From Solwaraspora sp. WMMA2065 (GTDB lineage: Bacteria; Actinomycetota; Actinomycetes; Mycobacteriales; Micromonosporaceae), in contig NZ_CP128361.1 of the NCBI RefSeq assembly GCF_030345075.1, positions 496,001-560,000 of the forward strand: a stretch of DNA of 64,000 nucleotides. Direction: 5' to 3'. The translations under genes were made by a program, and so were the position numbers. The notes below the pieces were generated by a model. That model had not been told where the DNA came from, did not search any database, and saw only the letters and a program-made list of their open reading frames with translations. Each line of letters begins with the position of its first letter. Within the stretch, counting starts at the first letter, position 1. Positions 8,987 to 18,105 of the stretch are shown here, in pieces.

Positions 8987-9850
8987 TCAACGCCCGCTCG
9001 GAAAAATTCCATCCGGCGGCGGCGGCGAAGGCTGCGCGGTTGCGTCGGCGATCGGCGACGCCGTCGCGATCAACCGGTCCAGCGCCGCGCCGTGCAGCAC
9101 CCGGCTGGGAAACCAGTCACCGGCGGCCCGCCGGGCCAGGTCCCCGACGGCCGGTACGGCGCGTCCGGCGACCACCACCAGGTTGCCGTACCGGCGCCGC
9201 CGCAGCACCGCCGCGTCGGCGACCAGGCAGATGCCGGGCAGCACCTGCCGTACCGATGCCAGATGTCGACGGGCCCAGCCCAGCGGCGGCCCGTCCGCCA
9301 CGTTGGACAGCAGCTGGCCGCCGGGCACGAGCACCCGGGCGACCTCGGCGGCGAACTCGACCGAGGTCAACCGAGCCGGGGTACGGGCACCGGCGAACAC
9401 GTCCGCGACCACCAGGTCGTAGCTGTCCGTGCGGGCCTGTTCGACGGCGGCCCGCGCGTCACCGACCCGGATCCGCAGGTTGCGGTCGGCCGGCCAGGGC
9501 AGTTCGCGGCGGACCAGCTCGGTCAACGCGGCGTCGATCTCCACCACCCGCTGGCTGGACCCGGGCCGGGTGGCGGCCAGGTAGCGCGGCAGGGTCAGCC
9601 CACCGCCGCCCAGGTGCAGCACCCGCAGCGGGGCGCCGGCCGGGGCGGCCAGGTCGATCGCCGCGGCCATCCGGCGGACGTACTCGAACTCCAGGTGCGT
9701 CGGATCGTCGAGATCGACGTGGGACTGCTGGGTGCCGTCCAACAGCAGGGTGTACGCCCGCCGCCGGTCCGGGTCCGCAACGAGCTGCGCGGTGCCGGTG
9801 TCTACCTGGACCGCGGGCGGTGCTGTCCTGCGGGTACGGCCCATCGGCAC
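8987..9850 (-). CDS. Spermidine-synthase-like methyltransferase-fold protein
   Basis: 287 residues. The N-terminus has RAYTLLLDGTQQSHVDLDDPTHLEFEY-like sequence and the fold motif VLHLGGGGLTLPRYL. It also has VVEIDAAL and the acidic loop VADVFAGARTP, all characteristic of the spermine/spermidine synthase superfamily. Many actinobacterial members of this length lack proven polyamine synthase activity, so an aminopropyl or methyl transfer role is only inferred. The first codon is GTG (9850), with an ATG two codons on. The C-terminus ends in a Pro-rich tail. Confidence 0.72.
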   Translation of the reverse strand: MPMGRTRRTAPPAVQVDTGTAQLVADPDRRRAYTLLLDGTQQSHVDLDDPTHLEFEYVRRMAAAIDLAAPAGAPLRVLHLGGGGLTLPRYLAATRPGSSQRVVEIDAALTELVRRELPWPADRNLRIRVGDARAAVEQARTDSYDLVVADVFAGARTPARLTSVEFAAEVARVLVPGGQLLSNVADGPPLGWARRHLASVRQVLPGICLVADAAVLRRRRYGNLVVVAGRAVPAVGDLARRAAGDWFPSRVLHGAALDRLIATASPIADATAQPSPPPPDGIFPSGR

Positions 9851-9860
9851 AGTATGCCGG

Positions 9861-10880
9861 TCACCGCCACGCCGGATTCTCCTGCCCGGCTGCGGAGAGG
9901 CTGAGCGCCCGGTGCAGCAGCCGGGCGTCGCCGAGCATCGCCCGCAGCCGTCGCTCCAGCCCGGCGATCGGCACCAGGTTCTGCGGTGCGCGGGGGTCCT
10001 TGTACGGGGCCGAGGCGAACCGGGGCAGCGTCGCCAGCGACAGGTCGGCCAGCGCGATCGCCGCCTGCGGCGTCAGGTCGGGCCGGCACTCCACCCGGAC
10101 GATGCCCGCCCAGGGCGCGCCCCGAGGCCCAGGCAGCCGCAAGTACCACGAGTAGCTGCGCCACCGGGTGCCGCGCAGGAAGACCGGGCTGCGTTCCGCC
10201 GGCCGCAGCGCGGTCACCACCGGGATCAGCCCGGCCGGCAGGTACGGCTGGCGCTGGGACTTGACGTAGCCGATCGTGTTCGAGAGCCGTCGCCCGCGCA
10301 GCGGACCGTCCACCACCAGCAGATCCGCCAGGTCATCCGCGCCGTCGGCGCGGGCCTGCTCGGAGACCGCGATCTCCAGCGCGGCCAGCGCCGGCTGCAC
10401 CGCCTGCGGCAGTACGGCCGGATCCGGGTCGACGACCCGGCGCGCCGGGTAGTGCACCCGCCCGACGACCAGGTCGGTGGCGGCGGTGCTCGGCGTGAAC
10501 AGGCCCCGTTCGGTGCGGGCTCCGGCCAACCGGGCCGCCCCGCGTCGCAGGTCGCAGCGCACCACCCCGGCGGCATAGGAGGCAGCCAGCGCCGGGTACG
10601 AGACCCCGTCGGGCTCCTCGCTCCACAACGAAGCGTCGATCCGACGCACCCCGTCGACCAGCAGCACCACGTCCGGTGCGCGCACGTCCGCCGGCTGACG
10701 CAACGGCCGCCACGCCGCCGGATCCAGCTCCACGGCGAGGTCGGCGGCGTCCTGGCCGTCGTCGGCGGCACCGGGGCCACCCGGGTCGGCTGCCTCGAAC
10801 GACGTGCCGTAGCCGGGCTGCCAGCCCTCGACGAACCAGCGGATCCCGGTGGCCGGCCGGCCCGTCACGGTCGCGGTCAC
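9861..10880 (-). CDS. NurA-like nuclease domain protein
   Basis: 339 residues. The GTG start at 10880 overlaps the sbcC stop (GTGA). NurA nucleases use two Asp-containing motifs: VDG at residues 75-77 (LLVDGVRR) and VDG at 190-192 (LLVVDGPLR) fit, with Glu169/Glu174 between and Lys207 (GYVKSQ) after. The C-terminal QNLVPIAGLERRLR block replaces the usual YP...AH motif. In archaea NurA works with HerA and Mre11-Rad50 in 5'-strand resection of DNA ends, and here the partners are encoded directly upstream. The family call rests on motif order and context; a profile search against PF09376 would settle it. Confidence 0.65.
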   Translation of the reverse strand: MTATVTGRPATGIRWFVEGWQPGYGTSFEAADPGGPGAADDGQDAADLAVELDPAAWRPLRQPADVRAPDVVLLVDGVRRIDASLWSEEPDGVSYPALAASYAAGVVRCDLRRGAARLAGARTERGLFTPSTAATDLVVGRVHYPARRVVDPDPAVLPQAVQPALAALEIAVSEQARADGADDLADLLVVDGPLRGRRLSNTIGYVKSQRQPYLPAGLIPVVTALRPAERSPVFLRGTRWRSYSWYLRLPGPRGAPWAGIVRVECRPDLTPQAAIALADLSLATLPRFASAPYKDPRAPQNLVPIAGLERRLRAMLGDARLLHRALSLSAAGQENPAWR

Positions 10881-13366
10881 AGCCCGCTCCGCCGGACCCG
10901 GGCCGTACGGGCGTCCTTGCTGACCTCGAACCGGACCGGTACCCGCTCGGCCAGCGCCGGAACGTGGGTCACCAGGCCGACCATCCGGTCACCCCGGGCG
11001 GCGAGCCCTTCCAGGGTCGCGGCGACGGTGTCCAGGGTGGCCGCGTCCAGCGAGCCGAAGCCCTCGTCCAGCACGATCGACTCCAGACTGGCGGCGCTGG
11101 CCGACATCCCGGCCAGTTGCTCCGACAACGACAGTGCCAGCGCCAGCGACGCCTGGAAGGTCTCCCCGCCGGACAGCGTGCGTACCCCGCGCCGCAGTCC
11201 GGCGTCGTGGTGGTCGACGACGAAGAACTCACCGGCGTCGTGCACCAGCTCGTACTGACCGGAGGAAAGCTCCCGCAGGATCCGCGACGCGCCGTCGACC
11301 AGCAGATCCAGTGCCTCGACCAGCAGCCAGCGCTCGAAGTTGTTGGCCCGTAGATGCCCGGCCAACGTTCGGGCCAACTGGGCCTGCCGCTCCTGGTCGG
11401 CCCGCCTGCCGCGCAACTCACCCGCCTGGGCGAACCGTTCGGTGACCCGTTCCTGGTCAGTCTGCGCCCGCTGGACCGCCAGCGCGGCCGCCTGCCGGTA
11501 GCCGGCCGGATCGGCGCCGGCCGGCGGCGACAGTCCGGCGGCGACGAACAGCTCGTCGATGTCGGCGGCGACGCCGCCGGCCGTGTCCCGGGCCGAAGCC
11601 AGCCGATCGTCCGCCTCGGCCCGCGCCGCGCGGCGCTCGGCGAGCAGTTGATGCGCCCAGTCGGTCAACAGCGTCCACGCCGCGGCCAGATTGGTGCGGT
11701 CGGCGGCCGGTGGCGCCAGCCGGGCGACGGCGTCCCGGCCGGCGTCGAACTCCCGCCAGCCGGCCTGCAGCCGCTGTTCGCCGGTCACGGCGGCGCGCTG
11801 CGCCTGGCGGGCCGCCTCCCGGGCGCGGCGGACCTGGCCACCGGCGTCGTCGAGGGCGCGCTGCAACCGGTCGACCGTGGCCAGGTCGGTGCGCAACGCC
11901 TCGGCACCGGGCGAGTCGGACAACCGGGCGTCGAGCTGCGCCAGCCGGGCGGTCAGCTGCTCGGCCCGTACCCTGGCCCGGTCGACGGCCCGTTCCACCC
12001 CGCGCAGCGACTGCTCGGCGTCGGCGACCGCCTGGCGGGCCTGGTCGGCGGCGGCCCGGGCGGCCTGACCGGCGGACTTCGCCTCGGCGACCCGGGACCC
12101 GGCCGGCACCGGCGGCACCGTGCCCACCGGCTGCGCGCAGACCGGACAGTCCGCCCCGGCGACGAGATCGTGGCGTAGCGCGGCGGCCAGGTCAGCGGAC
12201 TGCGCCTCCTGGTACGACTGCCGGGCGCGGTCCAACTCGCGGTCCGCCGCCTCGGCGGTGGACCGAGCCGACCGCAGCGCCGCCTGGCTAGCGACCTGCT
12301 CGGCCTGCGCGGCGGCGAGCGCCGGAGCCAGCTCGGCCGATTCGGCGGCGACCCGGTCCCGTTCAGCGTGTGTCTGCAGCAGCAGCCGTCGGTCGGCCGG
12401 GTCACCGATGGCGGCCAGCTCGGCGCGGACCTTCTCCTCGCGTTCCTCCGCGTCTGCGACGGCCCGGTCCGCGTCGGCGGCGGCGACCCGGGCGGCCGCC
12501 GCCTGATCGGCCAGCCGGGCGGTGGCCGCCGGGGCGGCGACGCCGGCCAACAGCCCGATCTCGCTGTCGAGGGCCGTCACCTGGTCGGCTGCGGTCGCCA
12601 CCGCCTGCTGGGCCTGCGTCAACCGGGGCAGCGCGGCGTCGACGGCCGTCGCCAACGCCCGCATCGCGTCGACCTGACGCGCCGCGGCCGCCACCGCCGC
12701 TTCGTCGGCGTCGCAGAGCCCGCCGAGCAACTGGTCCACCGCCGCGACCGCCGCCTCGGCGGCCCCCGCCCGGGCGGTGGCCCGCTCCCGGACCCGTTCG
12801 TAGACGTGCAGCCCGAGCAGGTTGACCAGGATCTGCTGTCGGGTGGCCGGCTTGGCGTGCAGGAAGTCGGCGAACCGGCCCTGCGGCAGCAGCACGCAGG
12901 TGGTGAACTGCTCGTACGGCAGCCCGACCGCGTCCAGCACGGCCTGCTCCATCTCGGCGGGCGTGCCGGCCAGCACCTCGCCGAGATCGTCCGGGCTCAT
13001 CCCGGTGTCCAGCCGGGTCACGTCGAACCCGGGCGGCATCATCTGCAGGCCGGCGTTGCCGGTCTTGACCGCGCCGCGCGAGTCGCGACGGATCACCCGG
13101 GTGGCGACGTAGCGACTGCCGGCGCTCTCGAACACCAGCCGCACCCGGGCCTCGGTGGCCGACGGTGCCAGCGCGGATGCGATTCCCCGGCTGCTGCCCC
13201 AGCGCGGCACCACCCCGTACAGGGCGAAACAGATCGCGTCGAGGATGCTGGACTTGCCCGATCCGGTCGGTCCGACGAGGGCGAAGAAGTCGGCGTCGGT
13301 GAAGTCGACCGTGGTCTCCTCTCGGAACACGGTGAATCCGGCCAGGTCGAGCCGCAGCGGTCTCAC
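10877..13366 (-). CDS. sbcC: SMC-like exonuclease ATPase subunit SbcC (Rad50-like)
   Basis: 829 residues. Walker A is GPTGSGKSS (residues 32-40), the ABC signature is LSGGETFQASLALALSLS, and Walker B is SIVLDEGFGSLD. Between the lobes lie about 450 residues of Ala/Arg/Gln/Glu-rich coiled coil. At the apex is a zinc hook with the CxxC motif CPVC (Cys407, Cys410). The GTG start (13366) overlaps the sbcD stop. With SbcD it forms the Mre11-Rad50-type complex that processes DNA ends and hairpins. The coiled coil is shorter than in E. coli SbcC (about 1050 residues). Confidence 0.93.
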   Translation of the reverse strand: MRPLRLDLAGFTVFREETTVDFTDADFFALVGPTGSGKSSILDAICFALYGVVPRWGSSRGIASALAPSATEARVRLVFESAGSRYVATRVIRRDSRGAVKTGNAGLQMMPPGFDVTRLDTGMSPDDLGEVLAGTPAEMEQAVLDAVGLPYEQFTTCVLLPQGRFADFLHAKPATRQQILVNLLGLHVYERVRERATARAGAAEAAVAAVDQLLGGLCDADEAAVAAAARQVDAMRALATAVDAALPRLTQAQQAVATAADQVTALDSEIGLLAGVAAPAATARLADQAAAARVAAADADRAVADAEEREEKVRAELAAIGDPADRRLLLQTHAERDRVAAESAELAPALAAAQAEQVASQAALRSARSTAEAADRELDRARQSYQEAQSADLAAALRHDLVAGADCPVCAQPVGTVPPVPAGSRVAEAKSAGQAARAAADQARQAVADAEQSLRGVERAVDRARVRAEQLTARLAQLDARLSDSPGAEALRTDLATVDRLQRALDDAGGQVRRAREAARQAQRAAVTGEQRLQAGWREFDAGRDAVARLAPPAADRTNLAAAWTLLTDWAHQLLAERRAARAEADDRLASARDTAGGVAADIDELFVAAGLSPPAGADPAGYRQAAALAVQRAQTDQERVTERFAQAGELRGRRADQERQAQLARTLAGHLRANNFERWLLVEALDLLVDGASRILRELSSGQYELVHDAGEFFVVDHHDAGLRRGVRTLSGGETFQASLALALSLSEQLAGMSASAASLESIVLDEGFGSLDAATLDTVAATLEGLAARGDRMVGLVTHVPALAERVPVRFEVSKDARTARVRRSGL

Positions 13367-14520
13367 GACGAGGTCACCTCCTCGTACAGCGTGTCGAACA
13401 GGGTCCGTACGTCGTCGTCGCCGTGCCCGCGCGCGTCGAGGTAGTCGGCGAACAGCTGTCCGGGTGCCCGACCGGCCCGCTGTGGGGTGTGCGTCGCACC
13501 GGCGGCGGACGCGGCCCGGGTGAACTCCGGGTCGATGCGCACGTCCAACGCCCGGGGCAGCAGCGCCTGCACCTCTTCGCGCAGCCCGGCCCGGGGTGCC
13601 TCCCGGATGAACACCCGCAGCCAGGCGTCGCCGTGCTCGCCGGCGGCCAGTTCGTCGAGGGTGCCGTGGACGGTGCGCAGCGGGGTCGCCGCGTCCACCG
13701 GCACCTCGCGGACCCGGGCGGCGGTGCTGGCGGTGACGTCGACGATGCTGACCGATCCGACGTTGTCCTCCTCGCCGAAGTCGATTGGCAGCGGACTGCC
13801 GCTGTAGCGCACCGGGCAGGGCGCTTCGAGCTGCTGGGCGCGGTGCAGGTGGCCGAGCGCCACGTAATGCGCCCCGGTCGGGAAGACGGTGGCCGGTACG
13901 GCGTACCCGAGGACGGTGTGCACCTCCCGCTCGCCGCCGCCGGACCGCCCGCCGATCACGGTCAGGTGGGCGGTGATCAGATCCACCACGCCCGGCTCGC
14001 CGAACCCATCGGTGAGCCGGGCCAGCACCCGTGCGATGTGGTCGGCGTACGTCTGGTTGGCCTCGGCCGCGGTCAGCTGGTACATCTCGGTAGCCCGGAC
14101 GGCGTACCGCTGGGACAGGAACGGCAGCGCGACCAGCCGCCACGGTTCGCCGTCGCCGGTGGTGCCGGTGATCACATGTTCGTCCGGGTTGTCCCGGACG
14201 GCGCCGCGCAGGGTGATGCCGGCGGCGTCGGCCCACGGCCGTAGCGCGTCCAGCGCGGCCCCGTTGTCGTGGTTGCCGCCGATCGCCACCACGTCGGCGC
14301 CGGTGCCGCGTAACGCGGTCAACGCCCGGGTGACCACCCGGGTGGCGTCGGGTCCGGGAGCGGAGGTGTCGTACAGGTCGCCGGCGACGATCACCAGGTC
14401 CGGGCGTTCGGCACGGGCGATCTCGACGACCCGGGCGAGCACCTGGATCTGCTCGGTCAACCGAGCCTGTCCCTTGAGGACCTTGCCGACGTGCCAGTCG
14501 GAGGTGTGCAGGATCCGCAT
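13363..14520 (-). CDS. sbcD: Exonuclease subunit SbcD (Mre11-like)
   Basis: 385 residues. All metal-binding phosphoesterase motifs are visible in order: MRILHTSDWHVGK, VIVAGDLYD, IGGNHD, then LITAHLTV and YVALGHLHRAQ. This is the Mn-dependent nuclease half of SbcCD, cleaving hairpins and trimming 3' ends. The stop overlaps the sbcC start and the herA-like gene ends 44 bases upstream, so the four genes are likely co-transcribed. Confidence 0.94.
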   Translation of the reverse strand: MRILHTSDWHVGKVLKGQARLTEQIQVLARVVEIARAERPDLVIVAGDLYDTSAPGPDATRVVTRALTALRGTGADVVAIGGNHDNGAALDALRPWADAAGITLRGAVRDNPDEHVITGTTGDGEPWRLVALPFLSQRYAVRATEMYQLTAAEANQTYADHIARVLARLTDGFGEPGVVDLITAHLTVIGGRSGGGEREVHTVLGYAVPATVFPTGAHYVALGHLHRAQQLEAPCPVRYSGSPLPIDFGEEDNVGSVSIVDVTASTAARVREVPVDAATPLRTVHGTLDELAAGEHGDAWLRVFIREAPRAGLREEVQALLPRALDVRIDPEFTRAASAAGATHTPQRAGRAPGQLFADYLDARGHGDDDVRTLFDTLYEEVTSS

Positions 14521-14564
14521 CCGGGGGAACCTCCTCGACCTCAGGGTCAGAACGGCTAGAACGG

Positions 14565-16361
14565 TCAGAACGGGATGTCGTCGTCGGCCGAGGACCGACC
14601 GCCGACCACCGCGAACGGGTCGGCGGCCTGCACGATCGAGCGCAGCGTGCCCGACGGTGCGTCGCCGGCCTCCGACGAGCGGGTGGCCCAGGCCGGGAAC
14701 GGGAACTCCAGGCAGAGCGGGACCGGGATGTCCGGCTGGTTGACGAACATCGTGCCCGGCTTGGCCAGCAGCACCCGCTGCCGCTGTACCGCCGGCAGGA
14801 AGCCGTACTCCGGCCGGGACGCCTCGGCCGGGTCGAGCCGGCCGACCACCCGGACCGCCGAGTTGGTGACGATCCGCCGCTCCACCTCGCTGGCGGTCTG
14901 CTGGGCACCGATCAGGATCACCCCGAGCGAGCGGCCCCGCTCGGCGATGTCGAGCAGCACCTCCTTGATCGGTGACGACCCGTCCCGGGGGGCGTACTTG
15001 TTGAGCTCGTCGAGCACGACGAAGAGCAACGGCTTGGCGGTACCGGCCCGTTCCTTGCGGTCGAACTCGTTCTTGAGCGTCACCCCGACCACGAACCGCT
15101 GCGCCCGGTCCGGCAGGTTGTGCAGGTCGACCACGGTCACCTGGGCACTGTCGTCGGTGCTGATCTGGTGCGGCCGTCGGGTGGCCAGGTCGCCCCGGAT
15201 CAGCCGGGCCAGGTCGCGTTTGCTGCCGATCAGCCGGCGGGCGAACGCGTTCACCGTACCCATGCCGACCGCCGAGCCGGCCCAGGCCGATCGGGTCTCC
15301 TCGTCGCCGAGCTGGTCGACGATGTGGTCGACCAGATCCCCGTACGAGCCGATCCGCCGGCCGTCGATGCTGATGCCGCCGTCGGCGGGTTGCGCGTGCC
15401 GGCGCAGGTACGCGGTGACCGCGTGCACCACCATCGTGTACTGCTGGCGTTCGTCGTCGGCGTCGGCGAACACGTACGGCAGCAACTGCTTGTCGCAGAA
15501 CTCGGCGACGGTCCAGTAGAAGCTGTCCACGCCGGTGAGCCGGCTCTGTACGTCGGGGGTGCCGGAGGCATCGCCGGCCCGGGGCGGGGCGTAGACCCGC
15601 ACGTCCGGAAAGGCCCCGGCGGGCAGGCCCAGCCTGGCGTACGCGGCGGTCGTCGCCTCATCGAGCCGGACATTGGGGTGGTCGAGGAAGAGCAGGTCCT
15701 CGCCCTTGACGTTGAAGATCAGCGCCTTGGCGTTGACCGCGTCGCCGCCGAGCTGGCCGGAGCGGAACACCGAGTAGAGCAGAAACGTGGCGAAGCTGGT
15801 CTTGGTGGCGACGCCGGAGATGCCCGAGATCGACACGTGCGCGCCGCGCTGACCGTCGAGGAAGTCCGCGTTGAGGTAGACCGGCACCCCGTCGCGGCCG
15901 GTACCCATCGGGATCCGGCGTTCCATCCGGTCGAAGTGCAGGGCGCGGGCGCGGGCGTCGCCCTGGGCCCGCCACACCGGGGCACCCGGCTCCGGCGGTA
16001 CGTAGATCTCCGGATCGACCCGGGTGGCGGTGATCTCGGCGGCCTCCTGCACCTGGGCGGGCAGGGTGCCGTCGGCGATGGCGAAGACGTCGGAGTCGAA
16101 CTGCGCCCCTTCGTGGCGGGCCCGGACCTGGGTGACCACCCCGGCGATGGTCACCGGCTCGGCGCCCGGCAGCTCGCGGCGGGTCACCACGACGTCGTCC
16201 AGCTGCAGATAGTTGCCGGGGCCGACTGCGGTCCAGAACTGCAGGGGGGTGGCGTCGGCGGTACCCAGCACCCGGCCCACCGGCGTACCCTCCGGCGTTG
16301 CGTCACTCGTGGTGATGGACTGGTCGCTGAAGTCCGGTTGCGTCGTGCCCACGGGTTGCAT
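14565..16361 (-). CDS. HerA-like ATP-dependent DNA translocase (DUF87 family)
   Basis: About 598 residues from ATG 16361; an in-frame ATG also exists at 16391. An N-terminal HAS-barrel-like region (GRVLGTADATPLQFW...LDDVV) precedes an FtsK/HerA-type ATPase. The P-loop is unusual, GISGVATKTS (residues 180-189), with Thr where the Gly before Lys normally sits. Walker B is LFVVLDELNKYAP, and the sensor/arginine region reads LIGAQQTASEV...TNSAVRVVGR, all HerA-like. In archaea the HerA hexamer works with NurA and Mre11-Rad50 on DNA ends. It is the first gene of the four-gene set. Confidence 0.82.
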   Translation of the reverse strand: MQPVGTTQPDFSDQSITTSDATPEGTPVGRVLGTADATPLQFWTAVGPGNYLQLDDVVVTRRELPGAEPVTIAGVVTQVRARHEGAQFDSDVFAIADGTLPAQVQEAAEITATRVDPEIYVPPEPGAPVWRAQGDARARALHFDRMERRIPMGTGRDGVPVYLNADFLDGQRGAHVSISGISGVATKTSFATFLLYSVFRSGQLGGDAVNAKALIFNVKGEDLLFLDHPNVRLDEATTAAYARLGLPAGAFPDVRVYAPPRAGDASGTPDVQSRLTGVDSFYWTVAEFCDKQLLPYVFADADDERQQYTMVVHAVTAYLRRHAQPADGGISIDGRRIGSYGDLVDHIVDQLGDEETRSAWAGSAVGMGTVNAFARRLIGSKRDLARLIRGDLATRRPHQISTDDSAQVTVVDLHNLPDRAQRFVVGVTLKNEFDRKERAGTAKPLLFVVLDELNKYAPRDGSSPIKEVLLDIAERGRSLGVILIGAQQTASEVERRIVTNSAVRVVGRLDPAEASRPEYGFLPAVQRQRVLLAKPGTMFVNQPDIPVPLCLEFPFPAWATRSSEAGDAPSGTLRSIVQAADPFAVVGGRSSADDDIPF

Positions 16362-16469
16362 CCTGCCCCACGGGTACGACCAGTACGGCATCCGACTCGG
16401 TGTGGCCGGCCGAATTCGCCGACGGTAGGTTCCGGACGACCCGACCCGCTGCCCGCGGGTGATCGCTCG

Positions 16470-17297
16470 CTAACTTACAGTCATGATCCTGGGGTGGTCG
16501 GGGTCGGGGTCGGGGTCGGGCCGGGTGTAGCGGAGCAGCAGCGTGCCGTCGTCGGCGGCCAGCACCTGGCCCAGCCGCAGCTGCCGCACGGGGCTGGCCG
16601 GACCCGCGCTGATCCGGCCGGCACCGGCACCGGCGAGCAGTGGGGAAACCGTCAGGCAGAGCTCGTCGACCAGATCGGCGGCGGTCAGCGAACCGAACAG
16701 CATCGGGCCACCCTCGCAGAGCAGCTGACGGTGGCCACGGGCGCGCAGCCGGCTCAGCCCGGCGGTCAGATCGATGGTGCGCTCGCCGGCCGGGACGATC
16801 TCCGCGACCCGGGCCAGTCGACGTCGCCGGTCGGCTGGCGCGTCGGTGGTGGTGAGCACGATCGGCCGCGCCGGTGCGTCGGCCAGGGCCGGTTGGTCCG
16901 GGTCGAGATCGAGCGAGGCGGAGACCACGACCAGGGTGGGGTGGGTGGGGAGGCCGTGCTGCTGCCGCCAGCGGCGGCGCCGGTCGTCCAGCCGCAGCGC
17001 CCGGTACTGCTCCCGGCGGAGGGTGCCGGCACCGACCAGCAGCGCGTCGCAGAGCATCCGCAGTACGCCGAAGACCCGTTTGTCCGCGCGTCCGGACAGT
17101 CCGGCGGACCGGCCGGCCACCGCGACCGCCCCGTCCAGGCTGGTCACGAAGTTCACCCTGAGGTGATCGAGGGGCGCGACGGCGTACGCCTCGATCAGGG
17201 CAGGGTCGTCCAGCGCGGACCCGGCCGGCTGTGGCCCGAACCGTCGGACCGGCGGGCCCGGGGCCGGGGTGTCCGGGGCCGGCGGGTGGTCGGTCAC
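16470..17297 (-). CDS. Pyrimidine reductase family protein (RibD C-terminal / dihydrofolate reductase-like)
   Basis: About 275 residues from GTG 17297, which has GGCGGG upstream and overlaps the stop of the small Cys-rich gene at 17294-17413. Motifs are VNFVTSLDGAVA, LVGAGTLRREQYRAL and LLCEGGPMLFGSL, the NADPH-binding pattern of RibD C-terminal reductases. There is no deaminase domain. Such stand-alone proteins are common in actinobacteria and not all act in riboflavin synthesis. A second member lies at 60134-60826 in a GTP cyclohydrolase II context. The start could also be 17357, but coupling favours 17297. Confidence 0.82.
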   Translation of the reverse strand: MTDHPPAPDTPAPGPPVRRFGPQPAGSALDDPALIEAYAVAPLDHLRVNFVTSLDGAVAVAGRSAGLSGRADKRVFGVLRMLCDALLVGAGTLRREQYRALRLDDRRRRWRQQHGLPTHPTLVVVSASLDLDPDQPALADAPARPIVLTTTDAPADRRRRLARVAEIVPAGERTIDLTAGLSRLRARGHRQLLCEGGPMLFGSLTAADLVDELCLTVSPLLAGAGAGRISAGPASPVRQLRLGQVLAADDGTLLLRYTRPDPDPDPDHPRIMTVS

Positions 17298-17413
17298 TCG
17301 CCCGCCGGACCGGTGACCGGTGGGGTCGGAGCGGAGGTACGGTGCTGGCAGTCGCACCAGTTACCACCCCGACACCCATCGTGCTGGCCTCTCCGGCACG
17401 CAGTGCAGATCAT
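17294..17413 (-). CDS. 39-residue Cys-rich putative zinc-binding protein
   Basis: ATG at 17413, stop TGA at 17294-17296 overlapping the GTG of the reductase gene. The protein begins MICTACRRGQHDGC and continues GGNWCDCQH, giving Cys at residues 3, 6, 14, 20 and 22 and His at 11 and 24. This is enough to bind one zinc ion or a small FeS site. The tail is Pro/Thr-rich. Its real-gene status is supported by the exact stop/start overlap with the reductase and by the non-random Cys pattern. Function unknown; a role as a partner of the reductase is inference. Confidence 0.7.
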   Translation of the reverse strand: MICTACRRGQHDGCRGGNWCDCQHRTSAPTPPVTGPAGE

Positions 17414-17445
17414 GGGTCCGAGCCTAGGTCAGAGAAAGGGCGGCC

Positions 17446-17991
17446 ATGCCCCGTCAGATCTTCCACCTGCTGGTCACCCTGTCCGACATCGCACCGCCGG
17501 TGTGGCGCCGGGTCCAGGTGCCGGGCGGGTACACGCTGGACCGGGTGCACCGAGTGATTCAGCACGCGATGGGCTGGCGCGACTGCCACCTGCACTCGTT
17601 CGAGATCAACGGAGCGCAGTACGGCGAGCCGGATCCGGCCGGTGAACTGCTGCTGCGTGACGAGTTGGACACCCGGTTGGACGCCGTGGCCACCAAGGGG
17701 GCCCGGTTCCGCTACACGTACGACTTCGGCGACTGGTGGGAGCACGACGTCGTCGTCGAGGACGTCACCGCGCCCGAACCGGACATGCGCTATCCGCTCT
17801 GTGTCGACGGGGACCAGGCGTGTCCCCCGGAGGACGTCGGTGGTGCCTTCGGGTACACCGAGTTCCGGGCCGCGATCGCCGATCCGGCGCATCCGCGCCA
17901 CGTAGAGATGACCGACTGGGTGGGCACGCCGTTAGATCAGGTCGGGTTCGACCCGGCGCGGGCCACCACCCTGCTGCGCCGGCTGACCTGA
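17446..17991 (+). CDS. Plasmid pRiA4b ORF-3 family protein
   Basis: 181 residues. Start ATG 17446 follows AAAGGGCGG. Family landmarks are VTLSDIAPPVWRRVQVP, the HRVIQHAMGW helix, HLHSFEI, and YTYDFGDWWEH, all of PF07929. Function of the family is unknown despite its plasmid-derived name; it is widespread on actinobacterial chromosomes. It is divergent from the Cys-rich gene across a 32-bp gap, and its stop codon lies in a 16-bp tandem duplication. Confidence 0.88.
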   Translation: MPRQIFHLLVTLSDIAPPVWRRVQVPGGYTLDRVHRVIQHAMGWRDCHLHSFEINGAQYGEPDPAGELLLRDELDTRLDAVATKGARFRYTYDFGDWWEHDVVVEDVTAPEPDMRYPLCVDGDQACPPEDVGGAFGYTEFRAAIADPAHPRHVEMTDWVGTPLDQVGFDPARATTLLRRLT

Positions 17992-18013
17992 CACCCGGCT
18001 GACCTGACACCCG
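17982..18013 (+). repeat. Two tandem copies of a 16-bp unit spanning the stop codon
   Basis: GCTGACCTGACACCCG occurs at 17982-17997 and again at 17998-18013. The first copy contains the last codons and stop of the pRiA4b-like gene. A partial copy (GCTG) follows. Confidence 0.85.
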
Positions 18014-18083
18014 GCTGGGCTGACTACCGGCCGGCCTGACCCGAATCTGACCCGGGAGCACCCAGGATCTGGCAGTAACGAAA

Positions 18084-18097
18084 TGGGAACGCTCCCA
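18084..18097. promoter_or_regulatory. CebR-type operator 1, upstream of the ceb promoter
   Basis: TGGGAACGCTCCCA differs at one position from the known CebR operator TGGGAGCGCTCCCA of streptomycetes. It sits just upstream of the -35 hexamer. Confidence 0.82.
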
Positions 18098-18105
18098 TCG
18101 GCCTC

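Noticed and set aside
13423-14244. Plus-strand open frame opposite sbcD
   Set aside because: Mirror of the sbcD codon pattern; no motif.
15120-17645. 841-codon plus-strand open frame over the herA-like and reductase genes
   Set aside because: Antisense shadow typical of high-G+C DNA; composition is His/Val/Gly-rich with no domain and no ribosome site.
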